Shown in pieces: positions 33,035-41,375 of a stretch of 64,000 nucleotides of DNA. The notes beneath the pieces were generated by a model. That model was not told the origin of the DNA and did not search any database. It saw only the letters and a list, made by a program, of their open reading frames with translations. Position 1 is the first letter of the stretch. Every line of letters starts with the position of its first letter. The position numbers were made by a program, and so were the translations under genes. The DNA is from Candidatus Nanohalarchaeota archaeon (lineage in GTDB: Archaea; Nanohalarchaeota; Nanosalinia; Nanosalinales; JAFCCC01). The stretch covers positions 112,424 to 176,423 of the forward strand of contig JAFCCC010000002.1 of NCBI GenBank assembly GCA_017610385.1, in the 5' to 3' direction.

Positions 33035-33190
33035 ATGAGAAAAATAGCAGCCAGAAGAAGACAAGTTGCAAGTATTGATCGGGCAAGAGAACTTCGAATG
33101 GACGCGGCAGTAAGAAGGACTAGAATGAGAAGAGCTGCAGCATATCGATCCAGTTCTATACGAAGATCAAGAAGCGCCGTTAGGAAATAA
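33035..33190 (+). CDS. Arginine-rich 51-residue microprotein
   Basis: A short frame starting MRKIAARRRQVASIDRAREL and ending SRSAVRK, with about a third Arg, plus Ala and Ser. It begins 30 bases after a TATA-like box and ends with TAA, between the beta-helix and LemA genes. The composition resembles protamines or ribosomal protein tails and suggests nucleic-acid binding. No family is recognised. It is below the usual length cut-off and would be missed by most gene callers. Confidence comes from bias, promoter spacing and open frame only. Confidence 0.6.
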   Translation: MRKIAARRRQVASIDRARELRMDAAVRRTRMRRAAAYRSSSIRRSRSAVRK

Positions 33191-33316
33191 GACTAAAAGT
33201 TTTAAGAAGCTTTTTAGTTGTATTTTAATTTTTATAGGTTTTGAACTCTTTAAAGAAGTATGACTTTAAAGAAATTTCAGATGGTTTTATAAAGAGGTTT
33301 GGTCAAGTTTAATTTT

Positions 33317-33868
33317 ATGTGGTTTATTTGGACATTAATTGCCCTTGCAATTCTATTCGTAACTGCGTTTACTAGTTATTTTAATAAAATTGTTCGCTTT
33401 GAAAATAGGATAGATAATTCTTGGCAACAGATTGATGTTCAATTGAAAAAAAGGGCCGATTTGGTTCCTAATTTAGTAGAAACAGTTAAAGGATATGCTA
33501 AACACGAGAAGAAGATTATGGAAGAGGTTTCTACAGCTCGTGAAAGAATGGTGAATGCAGGAACTTTTGATGAAAAGGTTAAGGCAGGAAATGTTTTGGG
33601 AAATGCCTTAAGATCTGTTTTTGCTATCGCAGAAAATTATCCAACGTTAAAGGCTAATGAAAATTTTAAACAATTACAAGAAGAACTTTCTGCAATAGAA
33701 AATAAAATTGCATATGCACGACAACATTATAATGATTCTGTTTTAGTTTTTAATAATACAATTGAAACCTTTCCAGGAAACATTTTTGCAGGATTCATGA
33801 ATAAAAAAGAAAGAAAAGGATTGGAAATAACAACTGCTGAAAGAGAACTTCCGAAGGTTTCATTCTAA
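33317..33868 (+). CDS. lemA: LemA family protein
   Basis: A 183-residue protein with an N-terminal membrane helix (FIWTLIALAILFVTAF) and a long helical body outside. The segment FENRIDNSWQQIDVQLKKR, followed by DLVPNLVETVKGYAKHEK, is the LemA signature. LemA is widespread and its molecular role is poorly known. It is directly followed by an HtpX-type protease, a pairing seen in many genomes, so the two may act on membrane protein quality. The ATG at 33317 is preferred over a TTG at 33299, which lacks spacing from its ribosome binding site. Confidence 0.9.
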   Translation: MWFIWTLIALAILFVTAFTSYFNKIVRFENRIDNSWQQIDVQLKKRADLVPNLVETVKGYAKHEKKIMEEVSTARERMVNAGTFDEKVKAGNVLGNALRSVFAIAENYPTLKANENFKQLQEELSAIENKIAYARQHYNDSVLVFNNTIETFPGNIFAGFMNKKERKGLEITTAERELPKVSF

Positions 33869-33877
33869 TTGGTTAAA

Positions 33878-34765
33878 ATGCTATTAGAAGAGCAAATTTC
33901 TTCAAATAAACGAAAATCTGTGTTCTTATTAATTTTCATTCCCGCGATTTTGTTTGGTTTGGTTTATCTAATTGGGAGGTTCTTCTTTGCTGGAAATGTT
34001 ATTCTATCGTGGTTCATTGGTTTTATTATTGTATTAGTATATTCCTTAAGTTCGTATTATGCCAGTGATCAAATGGTATTAAAAGCAGTTAAAGCAAAAA
34101 ACGCGGATAAAATTCGGCATAAACGACTTTATGATTTAATGGAAGGTCTTTGTTTGGGTTCTGGAATGCCTATGCCTAAATTGTATGTTCAGAAAAGTGA
34201 TATGATTAATGCTTTTGCGACTGGTAGAGACCCACAACACGGAAAAGTCTGTGTAACAACTGGAGCTATAGAGAAATTAAATAAAACAGAATTAGAGGGT
34301 GTTTTAGCTCATGAACTATCTCACATAAGAAATTATGATATTCGTTTTATGACCTTGATTGTTGCGATGGTTGGCGCAATAAGTTTGTTGGCAGCAATAT
34401 TTTGGAGAGGAACCTTATATGGGGTTGGCAATAACAATAGAAAATCTCAGGGAAATGCCGCAATAATTATGTTAATTATTGGTGTAGCTTTTGCGATTTT
34501 GGCTCCGTTATTTGCGAAATTAATTCAACTAGCAGTTTCAAGAAAAAGAGAATATTTGGCAGATGCAAGCGGAGCTCATTTAACGAGATATCCCGAAGGA
34601 TTGGCCTCTGCACTAGAAAAAATTAAAGGTGAAAATAAAAAAATGAAAGTTGAACAATCTGTTTCTCCCTTGTATTTTTCAGACCCGTTTAAGAAAAAAG
34701 TTAATAGTTTATTTGCAACGCATCCTTCAATAGATAAAAGAATATCTGCATTACGAAAAATGTAA
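33878..34765 (+). CDS. htpX: HtpX-like M48 zinc metallopeptidase
   Basis: A membrane-embedded protease that degrades damaged membrane proteins. Two N-terminal helices (FLLIFIPAILFGLVYLIG and LSWFIGFIIVLVYSLSS) are followed by the catalytic zinc motif HELSH (about residues 146-150), two more helices, and the downstream EYLADASGA motif with the third zinc ligand Glu. From the ATG at 33878 it has 295 residues, matching HtpX. An upstream TTG adds three residues. It begins right after lemA and is probably co-transcribed. Confidence 0.93.
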   Translation: MLLEEQISSNKRKSVFLLIFIPAILFGLVYLIGRFFFAGNVILSWFIGFIIVLVYSLSSYYASDQMVLKAVKAKNADKIRHKRLYDLMEGLCLGSGMPMPKLYVQKSDMINAFATGRDPQHGKVCVTTGAIEKLNKTELEGVLAHELSHIRNYDIRFMTLIVAMVGAISLLAAIFWRGTLYGVGNNNRKSQGNAAIIMLIIGVAFAILAPLFAKLIQLAVSRKREYLADASGAHLTRYPEGLASALEKIKGENKKMKVEQSVSPLYFSDPFKKKVNSLFATHPSIDKRISALRKM

Positions 34766-34858
34766 TTCTAAAACATCTAAATTCAAAAATAGAGTATAGC
34801 ATCTAAATTTTTTTTCAAATAAATGAATTTAAAAGTCAAAATAAAATTATAAGTTATT

Positions 34859-35194
34859 ATGACTTGGTTTTCTTTTTTATCGTTGAGTACCGAACCTCTG
34901 AAAAATATTCTTTGGTTTTTAGAGAATCCTTCTCACGGAGAAAGACTAGTGAATGCACTTTATAATTTACCCGTAGAAGTATGCGGAAATAATGGAATTG
35001 CACCGCATCTAATAATCAAAGAAACAACTTATGGCGGCGTAAAAAAAATCGAAATAATGCCTCAGCAAGGTTACAGTCCAATTTCGATTCGATCTGGTGA
35101 GAATCTCATTGAACAGGAAGCATATGAACAAAAAAGTGATGGTTATTTGTTTAGAATAATGTCTTCAAGATTGAACGGTAGCGGGCAATTGTAG
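34859..35194 (+). CDS. Unrecognised 111-residue protein
   Basis: Not recognised. A soluble protein with no signal peptide or metal motif. The N-terminal part (PLKNILWFLENPSHGERLVNAL) is helical; the rest is beta-like with GVKKIEIMPQQGYSPISIRSG. A TATA-like TTATAAGTT lies very close to the start, suggesting a leaderless message. It stands alone between htpX and the cupin gene. Confidence 0.6.
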   Translation: MTWFSFLSLSTEPLKNILWFLENPSHGERLVNALYNLPVEVCGNNGIAPHLIIKETTYGGVKKIEIMPQQGYSPISIRSGENLIEQEAYEQKSDGYLFRIMSSRLNGSGQL

Positions 35195-35292
35195 TTACAG
35201 TTATAATAAAATATTTCTCAAAGATGGGAAAGATTTAAAAGATTTAATTCTAAAGTGTATTTTATAAAAATTTTTACAAGGCGCATATTAAG

Positions 35293-35676
35293 ATGAGATT
35301 CAAACTAAAAAACGGTCAGCCCTTTGAAGCAGAAGGAATTAAAGGTCTTCGGTATAATACGAAAGAAGAATATTCTGTCGGATCTGCACAATATATTGAA
35401 GTGAATGGTCGCAGAGAAAAAGTAAGAAGTTTAAATAGCGACAGAATTTATTATGTTATTGAAGGTGAGGGAAATTTTATGGTTGATGGGCAAATTTACC
35501 CTGTTAAAACTTCTGATGTAGTTATAGTCCCAAAAATGAGCCCTTATAATTATTGGGGAACTATGAACTTGTTTTCTATTTATACTCATACAGGAGAACC
35601 AATCGAGGAAGAAAAACTGGAATCTGTTCAAGATGGAATCAGAAAAGTTAGAGTAAGAGTAATTAAGCCAGAATAG
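35293..35676 (+). CDS. Cupin-domain protein
   Basis: A 127-residue single-domain cupin. The beta-barrel motifs are visible as YYVIEGEGNFMVDGQIYPVKTSDVVIVP, a typical cupin motif 1 region without the usual pair of metal-binding His, and a second motif around LFSIYTHTGEP. The missing metal ligands argue against classical isomerase or dioxygenase activity; small-molecule binding is more likely. No partner genes indicate a pathway. Confidence 0.8.
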   Translation: MRFKLKNGQPFEAEGIKGLRYNTKEEYSVGSAQYIEVNGRREKVRSLNSDRIYYVIEGEGNFMVDGQIYPVKTSDVVIVPKMSPYNYWGTMNLFSIYTHTGEPIEEEKLESVQDGIRKVRVRVIKPE

Positions 35677-35732
35677 AGAGATTTATATCTTATTTTTTTA
35701 GATGCATGTAATATTTCTTTAAATAATTGAAG

Positions 35733-36098
35733 TTAGAAAAGGGCTCGAAGTAGTGGTGGTATCAAAATAAAACAAGCGATTATGAGTGATAAAATAATCA
35801 TTGAAAGTACTGCTCCGGCCACAGCATCTTTAATTAAAGCAGTTTCTTCGTCTTTAAATGGAACTAAACGATCTAATAATTTTTCTACAGCCGTATTGAC
35901 GAACTCCAAAGTTGGAATTATAAAAGAAATTATTATGATAATAATTAATTCAATTCTATTAATTCTTAGCAGAACCCCAGAAAATATTGCTAAAGCAGCA
36001 GCAATAAGTTCCATTTTTAAATGTCTGTCGTTGTGGACGCAGTGAATGATTCCTTGAATTGCGTGTTCAATACTGTCTCTGTCAGAGCGTTTTTTCAT
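35733..36098 (-). CDS. dagK: Prokaryotic diacylglycerol/undecaprenol kinase family (DagK)
   Basis: A 121-residue integral membrane kinase with three helices. The active-site pieces PTLEFVNTAVEKLLD (Glu and Asn of the family motif) and KDAVAGAVLSM are intact. In bacteria this family phosphorylates diacylglycerol or undecaprenol. In an archaeon the substrate is more likely dolichol-like or archaeal lipid; this is inference. The N terminus carries the amphipathic surface helix. It is divergent from tRNA-Lys and convergent with the cupin gene. Confidence 0.92.
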   Translation of the reverse strand: MKKRSDRDSIEHAIQGIIHCVHNDRHLKMELIAAALAIFSGVLLRINRIELIIIIIISFIIPTLEFVNTAVEKLLDRLVPFKDEETALIKDAVAGAVLSMIILSLIIACFILIPPLLRALF

Positions 36099-36200
36099 AT
36101 TATATCTACATAGAACAGAAACACATAATAATATAAATCCAATTAGTTACACATTGGATAAGGGCAATCTCATGCGAGATTTCCAGGTTTCAAAAATTTT

Positions 36201-36364
36201 GGGCTCGTAGCTCAGTTGGTAGAGCACCAGGCTTTTAACATGTTTTAAAAGCTCTGAGGTCAATTAGACCTGTGATTGGGAGTTACCTGGGTGTCGCGGG
36301 AAGTTTAAAAGTCAGATAACTATCGTTGGCTTTAAACTCGCGAATTCGAGCCCCGTCGGGCCCA
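36201..36364 (+). tRNA. tRNA-Lys (anticodon TTT) with two introns
   Basis: The mature form is acceptor GGGCTCG/CGGGCCC, D stem GCTC/GAGC, anticodon stem CCAGG/CCTGG with loop CTTTTAA (anticodon TTT), T stem GCGGG/CCCGT with loop TTCGAGC, and discriminator A. The inserts are 47 bases at 37/38 (about 36239-36285, with an AGGTC/GACCT hairpin) and 44 bases exactly between T stem and T loop (36301-36344, with an AGTTTAAA/TTTAAACT stem). A T-rich terminator-like run follows at 36369-36387. Confidence 0.9.
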
Positions 36365-36419
36365 AATCATTTTTTTCTTCTATTTTTTATTATATTAAAA
36401 TTAATGTTGTTTCATCAAA

Positions 36420-36980
36420 TTAATTAAGAAGATGCTTCATGAGATTATCTAAATTTTTATATAAGACTTCCACATTATTTTCATTAATAATTCTAAAGTC
36501 TGCTAATTTGGCTGCTTCATAATACTGCAAAGATTCTTCTCGTTTTTCCTGAATCATAAAATCCTGATAATTATCTGTATCCTTTGGCCCAGCTCTTAAT
36601 TTTAGTCTTTCAAATCGGGTTTGAGTTGAGGCGACAATTTCTATAATTTTAAAGTTTTTCTTAAACTCTTTGATTGCGGGAAGAACATCTTCTCTTACTC
36701 TTGGCTCTTTGAAAATAAGTCTCTGACTGTTCATTGTTTGCGCTTTTCTAACTAACTCTTGGGCCCAATAATCCATTCCATATTTTGTTCTAAACTCGAA
36801 GGCAATATCTTGTTGAATTTTTCTATGATTTTTCGCTTTTAAGGACTGACCGCGTTCTAGAATCTTTTCATCAATTAGATCTGCAAAAGAAAGTGCTTTA
36901 AAACCATATTTAGAACACAAATAATCACTAGTTGTATCTTTTCCAGAGCCAATTTTACCGGTTATTGCAAGAACGATCAT
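36420..36980 (-). CDS. P-loop nucleotide kinase, dephospho-CoA kinase-like
   Basis: A 186-residue cytoplasmic kinase with the Walker A motif GKIGSGKDT (residues 8-16) at the N terminus. The arrangement, with a short lid region around ERGQSLKAKNHRKIQQD and the late RFERLKLRAGPKD, fits the dephospho-CoA kinase and archaeal UPF0200 group of nucleotide kinases. No specific substrate residues can be named. It is transcribed towards tRNA-Lys. A nucleoside or coenzyme kinase role is likely; which one is uncertain. Confidence 0.75.
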   Translation of the reverse strand: MIVLAITGKIGSGKDTTSDYLCSKYGFKALSFADLIDEKILERGQSLKAKNHRKIQQDIAFEFRTKYGMDYWAQELVRKAQTMNSQRLIFKEPRVREDVLPAIKEFKKNFKIIEIVASTQTRFERLKLRAGPKDTDNYQDFMIQEKREESLQYYEAAKLADFRIINENNVEVLYKNLDNLMKHLLN

Positions 36981-37199
36981 TAGAATTTTTATGATATTGG
37001 AACTATTTAAGAATTCGGTTTTGTAAAATAATATTCAATTTTAGAACGATTGTAAGCTGTAAAATAGAAAGTTTATACTAAATCTAAACAAGAAACTATA
37101 TGTACTGGATGAAGAATCTAAAAAATATAAAGAAAATTTGAGGGAGGTTTATTTTATATGCAGAATAAACAAAGCTAAAAGAGGTATAAAGGCAATATT

Positions 37200-38366
37200 A
37201 TGATAAATATTTTCTTGTTTCTTGCGATTGTATTTTTCTTTACATTTGTGATTGGAAAATTATTAGAAAAGATAAGAATTCCATGGATTTTTGCTGCATT
37301 GCTTTTGGGTGTTTTACTATCAATATATTCCCCATTTAGTTCTATTACTTCTTCGCCTACATTTACATTTCTTGCACAACTTGGTATGTATTTCTTACTT
37401 TTTATAATCGGTTTTGAGATAAATCTGAAAAAAATGAAAAAGAAACGTAATTTTCTTATAAAAGCGACATTTTTTATTATTTTTCTAGAAGCCATTTTTG
37501 GAAGTATTGTTATTTATTTTGTCTTTCAAACTACTTGGTTCATAGCATTTTTAGTGGCATTATCTTTTGCAACCGTTGGCGAAGCAATTCTGATTCCTAT
37601 TCTAGACGAATTTAAAATAATAAATACTCGTCTCGGACAGGCGATAATAGGAATAGGAACCTTAGATGACGTTATTGAAATAATGACTTTAATTTCAGTT
37701 GTTATTTTGATTGGTTCTCGTATTCAGACTCCTTTTAACCTCGGTTTAATAATAGGTTCACTATTTGTTTTGTTTGCTCTAACAGTAGGTCTTACTAAAC
37801 TTAAAAAACAAGGTATAAAATTCAAATTTAAAAATATAGAAACTCTTTTTTTATTTGTTGTTTTTGTATTTTTCTTATTTTTGGGAATTGGAATTTATGG
37901 TGAAATTGCGCCCTTAGCAGCATTACTTGCGGGAATTGGGCTTAGAACATTTATTCCAGAAAAAAGATTGAAACTAATAGAAAATGAAGTTAAGACAATT
38001 TGCTATGGTTTTTTTGCGCCACTATTTTTCTTGTGGGTTGGTGCCTCAATGAATATGACGTATCTTGTTACATATCCATTAATTATTATATTAATTGCGA
38101 GCGTATCAATTGCAGCGAAACTTTTAGGTAGTTATGTCGTTGGAAAAAGAGAATTTGGTAAGAAGAAATCGATTTTGCTTGGTATTGGGCTTTCAGTAAG
38201 GTTTAGTACCAGCATTATTGTGATAAAAATTCTGTTTGATAGCGGTTTAATTAGTGTGGGATTGTATTCTGTTATTATTGCTTCAAGTCTGGTATTTACA
38301 TTTATTATTCCAATTTTATTTTCTAACCTGCTTGTAAGATGGAAAATATCTAAAATCAAAGAATAA
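37200..38366 (+). CDS. Kef-type cation/proton antiporter (CPA2)
   Basis: A 388-residue membrane protein with 11-12 helices of the CPA2 sodium/proton and potassium/proton exchanger fold. The ion-binding pair of acids is visible in IGTLDDVIEIM, and the helical-break segments in SFATVGEAILIPILDEF and LLAGIGLRTFIPEKR. Compared with KefC it lacks the C-terminal TrkA-N nucleotide-binding domain. It is followed 13 bases later by a P-type cation ATPase, so both probably serve cation homeostasis and are co-transcribed. The ion is not determined. Confidence 0.9.
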   Translation: MINIFLFLAIVFFFTFVIGKLLEKIRIPWIFAALLLGVLLSIYSPFSSITSSPTFTFLAQLGMYFLLFIIGFEINLKKMKKKRNFLIKATFFIIFLEAIFGSIVIYFVFQTTWFIAFLVALSFATVGEAILIPILDEFKIINTRLGQAIIGIGTLDDVIEIMTLISVVILIGSRIQTPFNLGLIIGSLFVLFALTVGLTKLKKQGIKFKFKNIETLFLFVVFVFFLFLGIGIYGEIAPLAALLAGIGLRTFIPEKRLKLIENEVKTICYGFFAPLFFLWVGASMNMTYLVTYPLIIILIASVSIAAKLLGSYVVGKREFGKKKSILLGIGLSVRFSTSIIVIKILFDSGLISVGLYSVIIASSLVFTFIIPILFSNLLVRWKISKIKE

Positions 38367-38379
38367 GAGGAAATTAAAA

Positions 38380-40923
38380 ATGTCGCAAGAATTGGGATTA
38401 ACAACAGAAGAAGCAAGAAAAAGATTGGAAAAATATGGTCAAAATGAAATAAAAAGAATTCATAAAATACATCCTACGAAAATATTTATTTCTCAATTTA
38501 CATCTCCATTAATTTTAATCTTGATTGCGGTAGCAGTAATCTCGTGGGGAATTGGTTTTCTTCCAAGGCAAGATTCAAATATAGCAGATACTATTTTGAT
38601 TTTACTGATAGTTCTTGTTTCTGGTGTCTCTGGATTCTTTCAAGAGTATAAATCTGAGAAAACAATAGAGGCTCTTCAAAAAATGGCTGTTCCTACCGCA
38701 AGAGTTATTAGAGATGGAAAAGAAAAGGAAATAAAAGTGACTCAAATTGTTCCGGGGGATTTGGTTTTGCTTGAATCTGGTGATGTAGTACATGCAGATG
38801 CCAAAATAATAGATTCATTTGGTCTCAAAATTGATGAATCAGTTTTAACAGGGGAATCTAGAGCAGTAAGTAAAAAGCCTTCAGATGTTCTCTTCAGGAA
38901 TACGTTTGTTACTTCTGGCAATGCAAAAGTAATAGTTACAGCAACAGGAATGCAAACAAAAGTAGGAAGCATTGCAGTTAAACTTCAAAATATGAAAGAA
39001 GAAAAAACTTCATTTCAAATAGAACTAAGTAAATTTAGCAAGAAAATTTCCTTTGCAATTCTAGGCATAATTGTAATTATGATGTCTCTTAGTCTTTTTA
39101 AATACAGCTTATACGCGTCATTACTTATTTCCATCTCATTAGCTGTTGCTGCAATTCCAGAAGGTTTACCTGCGGTTGTGGTTCTTACTCTTGCTGTTGC
39201 AGCGAGAGTGATGTCAAAAAAGAATGCGCTGATAAGAAAATTGTCAGTAACAGAATCTGTAGGTGCTGTGAATATTATTTGTACTGATAAAACTGGAACA
39301 TTAACAAAAAATGAAATGATTGTAACTAAGTTATTTTTTAATAATGCTGTTCTTGATGTTTCTAAAATTCAGAAAATGAAAATTGAAGAAATAAAACCGC
39401 TTCTTGTTTGTGGCGCATTATGCAATAATTCTCGAATAGGTTCTGATGAAAATGAAAATAAGAAATATTTGGGTGACCAGACAGAAGTTGCTTTAAGACA
39501 GATTTCAGATAAATTTGGATTCGTAAAAGAAAAACTGGAAAAAGACTATGAAATACTGGATGAACTCTCGTTTACATCTAAAAGAAAGATGATGAGCGTT
39601 ATTTGTAGTTCTTCGGATCCGGACACATATTTTATTTATTCAAAGGGCGCTCCAGAAGTGCTTATAGAACGGTGTGATAGGATTTATAAGAATAAAAAAA
39701 TCTTAAAAATGAATAAGGGGATGAAGGAACAAATTTTGGAACAAAATAAAAAATTTGCTTCTCAAGCGCTACGAGTTTTGGGTTTTGCTTTCAAAGAGAC
39801 AAAAAATCCAAAAAAAGACACAGAAAAAAATCTGATTTGGATAGGTCTGGAGGCAATGATAGATCCGCCTAGAAAAGAAGTTAGAGAAGCTCTAATAGAG
39901 TGTAGAAACGCGGGGATACGAGTTATTATTTTAACTGGAGATAATCCTCTAACTGCAAGAGCCATAGCAAATGAAATTGGGCTGAAAAGTAAAGATGTTT
40001 TAATTGGAAAAGAATTAGATAAACTTAGCGATAAAGAACTTGAAGCAAAATTAAAGTCTGGCACAAACATTTTTGCAAGAATTTCATCATTTCACAAATT
40101 GCGTATTTTGGAGATTTTAAAAAAAGAAAACAAAGTGGCAATGACTGGTGATGGGGTTAATGATGCTTTAGCTTTAAAAAAGGCAGATGTTGGAATTGCC
40201 ATGGAAATCCGAGGAACAGAAGTAGCTAAAGAAGCTAGCGATATGATTTTACTTGATGACAATTTTGCAACAATAACGTTAGCCATAAAAGAAGGGAGAA
40301 GAATTTTTGATAATATAAGAAAATTTGTTAATTATCTATTTGTGTGTAATTTTGCAGAAGTAGGAATATTGCTTTTAGCTACTTTATTTTTAACGCTTAA
40401 GGAACCGATTCTTTTACCCATACAGATTTTATGGATTAATTTATTAACATATGGGTTACCTGCGCTTGCTTTGGGGGTTGATCCAGCCAGACCAGATATT
40501 ATGCACAAACTACCAAGAAAAAAAGGGGAACCAATAATAAATAAACGTTTAGGTTGGTTGATAGGAACAATTGGAATTAAAAAGATGCTCATTTTATTTG
40601 CCACCTTTTTCGTGATTTTGCCTTTTGGAGTAGAGTTAGCTAGAAGCACATTATTTACAGGATTTATTCTTTATGAATTTGTAAGAATTGCTACAATAAG
40701 ATATCAAGAAAAATTGAACTGGTTTTCAAATAAATGGCTTCTTATCGCCCTGTTTGGTTCTGTCGCATTACAATTATTAATTATATATACCCCTCTAAAT
40801 CGATTTTTTCACATAGTGCCGTTGGGGTGGTATGAATGGGCAATTCTTCTTGCAGGAATACTGTTAGGGTATATTTTAGCTATATTAATAACTAAACTGA
40901 TACTGAAATTTGTTAAAGAATAA
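38380..40923 (+). CDS. P-type cation-transporting ATPase (PMR1/SERCA-like)
   Basis: An 847-residue P2-type ATPase with ten membrane helices. The actuator motif LTGES, the phosphorylation site DKTGTLTKNE, the nucleotide-binding domain and the hinge GDGVNDALALKKADVG are complete. The M4 ion site PEGLP and the M5 residues (CNFAEV) match Ca2+ pumps. However, the M6 segment reads NLLTYGLPALALG where SERCA-type pumps have Asp in place of Tyr, so the classical ion ligand is lost and specificity may differ. It follows the Kef antiporter by 13 bases. Confidence 0.92.
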   Translation: MSQELGLTTEEARKRLEKYGQNEIKRIHKIHPTKIFISQFTSPLILILIAVAVISWGIGFLPRQDSNIADTILILLIVLVSGVSGFFQEYKSEKTIEALQKMAVPTARVIRDGKEKEIKVTQIVPGDLVLLESGDVVHADAKIIDSFGLKIDESVLTGESRAVSKKPSDVLFRNTFVTSGNAKVIVTATGMQTKVGSIAVKLQNMKEEKTSFQIELSKFSKKISFAILGIIVIMMSLSLFKYSLYASLLISISLAVAAIPEGLPAVVVLTLAVAARVMSKKNALIRKLSVTESVGAVNIICTDKTGTLTKNEMIVTKLFFNNAVLDVSKIQKMKIEEIKPLLVCGALCNNSRIGSDENENKKYLGDQTEVALRQISDKFGFVKEKLEKDYEILDELSFTSKRKMMSVICSSSDPDTYFIYSKGAPEVLIERCDRIYKNKKILKMNKGMKEQILEQNKKFASQALRVLGFAFKETKNPKKDTEKNLIWIGLEAMIDPPRKEVREALIECRNAGIRVIILTGDNPLTARAIANEIGLKSKDVLIGKELDKLSDKELEAKLKSGTNIFARISSFHKLRILEILKKENKVAMTGDGVNDALALKKADVGIAMEIRGTEVAKEASDMILLDDNFATITLAIKEGRRIFDNIRKFVNYLFVCNFAEVGILLLATLFLTLKEPILLPIQILWINLLTYGLPALALGVDPARPDIMHKLPRKKGEPIINKRLGWLIGTIGIKKMLILFATFFVILPFGVELARSTLFTGFILYEFVRIATIRYQEKLNWFSNKWLLIALFGSVALQLLIIYTPLNRFFHIVPLGWYEWAILLAGILLGYILAILITKLILKFVKE

Positions 40924-41128
40924 ATTACCTATGCTGAACCTATAAAATTAAAAAGGGAGATAGAAAATTTATGGAAAAATTAAGACGTCAAAATAGGTCA
41001 AAAATCGCATGAATTTTATTAGTCCGGCAGTAATGCGTTAACTTTAAAAAGGTTAGTATAATGTAATATGATAAGCTGCTGTAGTCTTTCTGATAAAATT
41101 CCACTCAGCCCAACTCATCGTGATTGAT

Positions 41129-41359
41129 ATGACAAAGAACAAACTGACGCAGGAGTTAGTCCCGAATCATAAGAAATTAAGTGAGGGGGAAGCTAAAAAA
41201 ATTCTAGAAAGCTACAAAATTAATAAAAAACAATTACCAAAGATTAGTTTAACAGATCCCGCCTTAAAAGGAATGGATTCGGAAAAGGGGGATGTTATAG
41301 AAATAACACGGAAAAGTCAAACTGCGGGTACTGCAATGTATTATAGAATCGCGTATTAG
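41129..41359 (+). CDS. rpoH: RNA polymerase subunit H (Rpo5)
   Basis: The archaeal/eukaryotic Rpb5 C-terminal domain equivalent, which binds near the downstream DNA jaw. The pattern LVPNHKKLSEGEAKKILESYKI, then LPKISLTDPALKGM and the late YYRIAY is characteristic. From the ATG chosen here it has 76 residues, supported by GTGAT just upstream. It is the first gene of the RNA polymerase operon H-B''-B'-A-nusA. A 205-base gap precedes it and probably carries the operon promoter (an A/T-rich TTTAAAAAGG lies at about 41042). Confidence 0.95.
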   Translation: MTKNKLTQELVPNHKKLSEGEAKKILESYKINKKQLPKISLTDPALKGMDSEKGDVIEITRKSQTAGTAMYYRIAY

Positions 41360-41375
41360 TTGGGTTTAGATAAAG

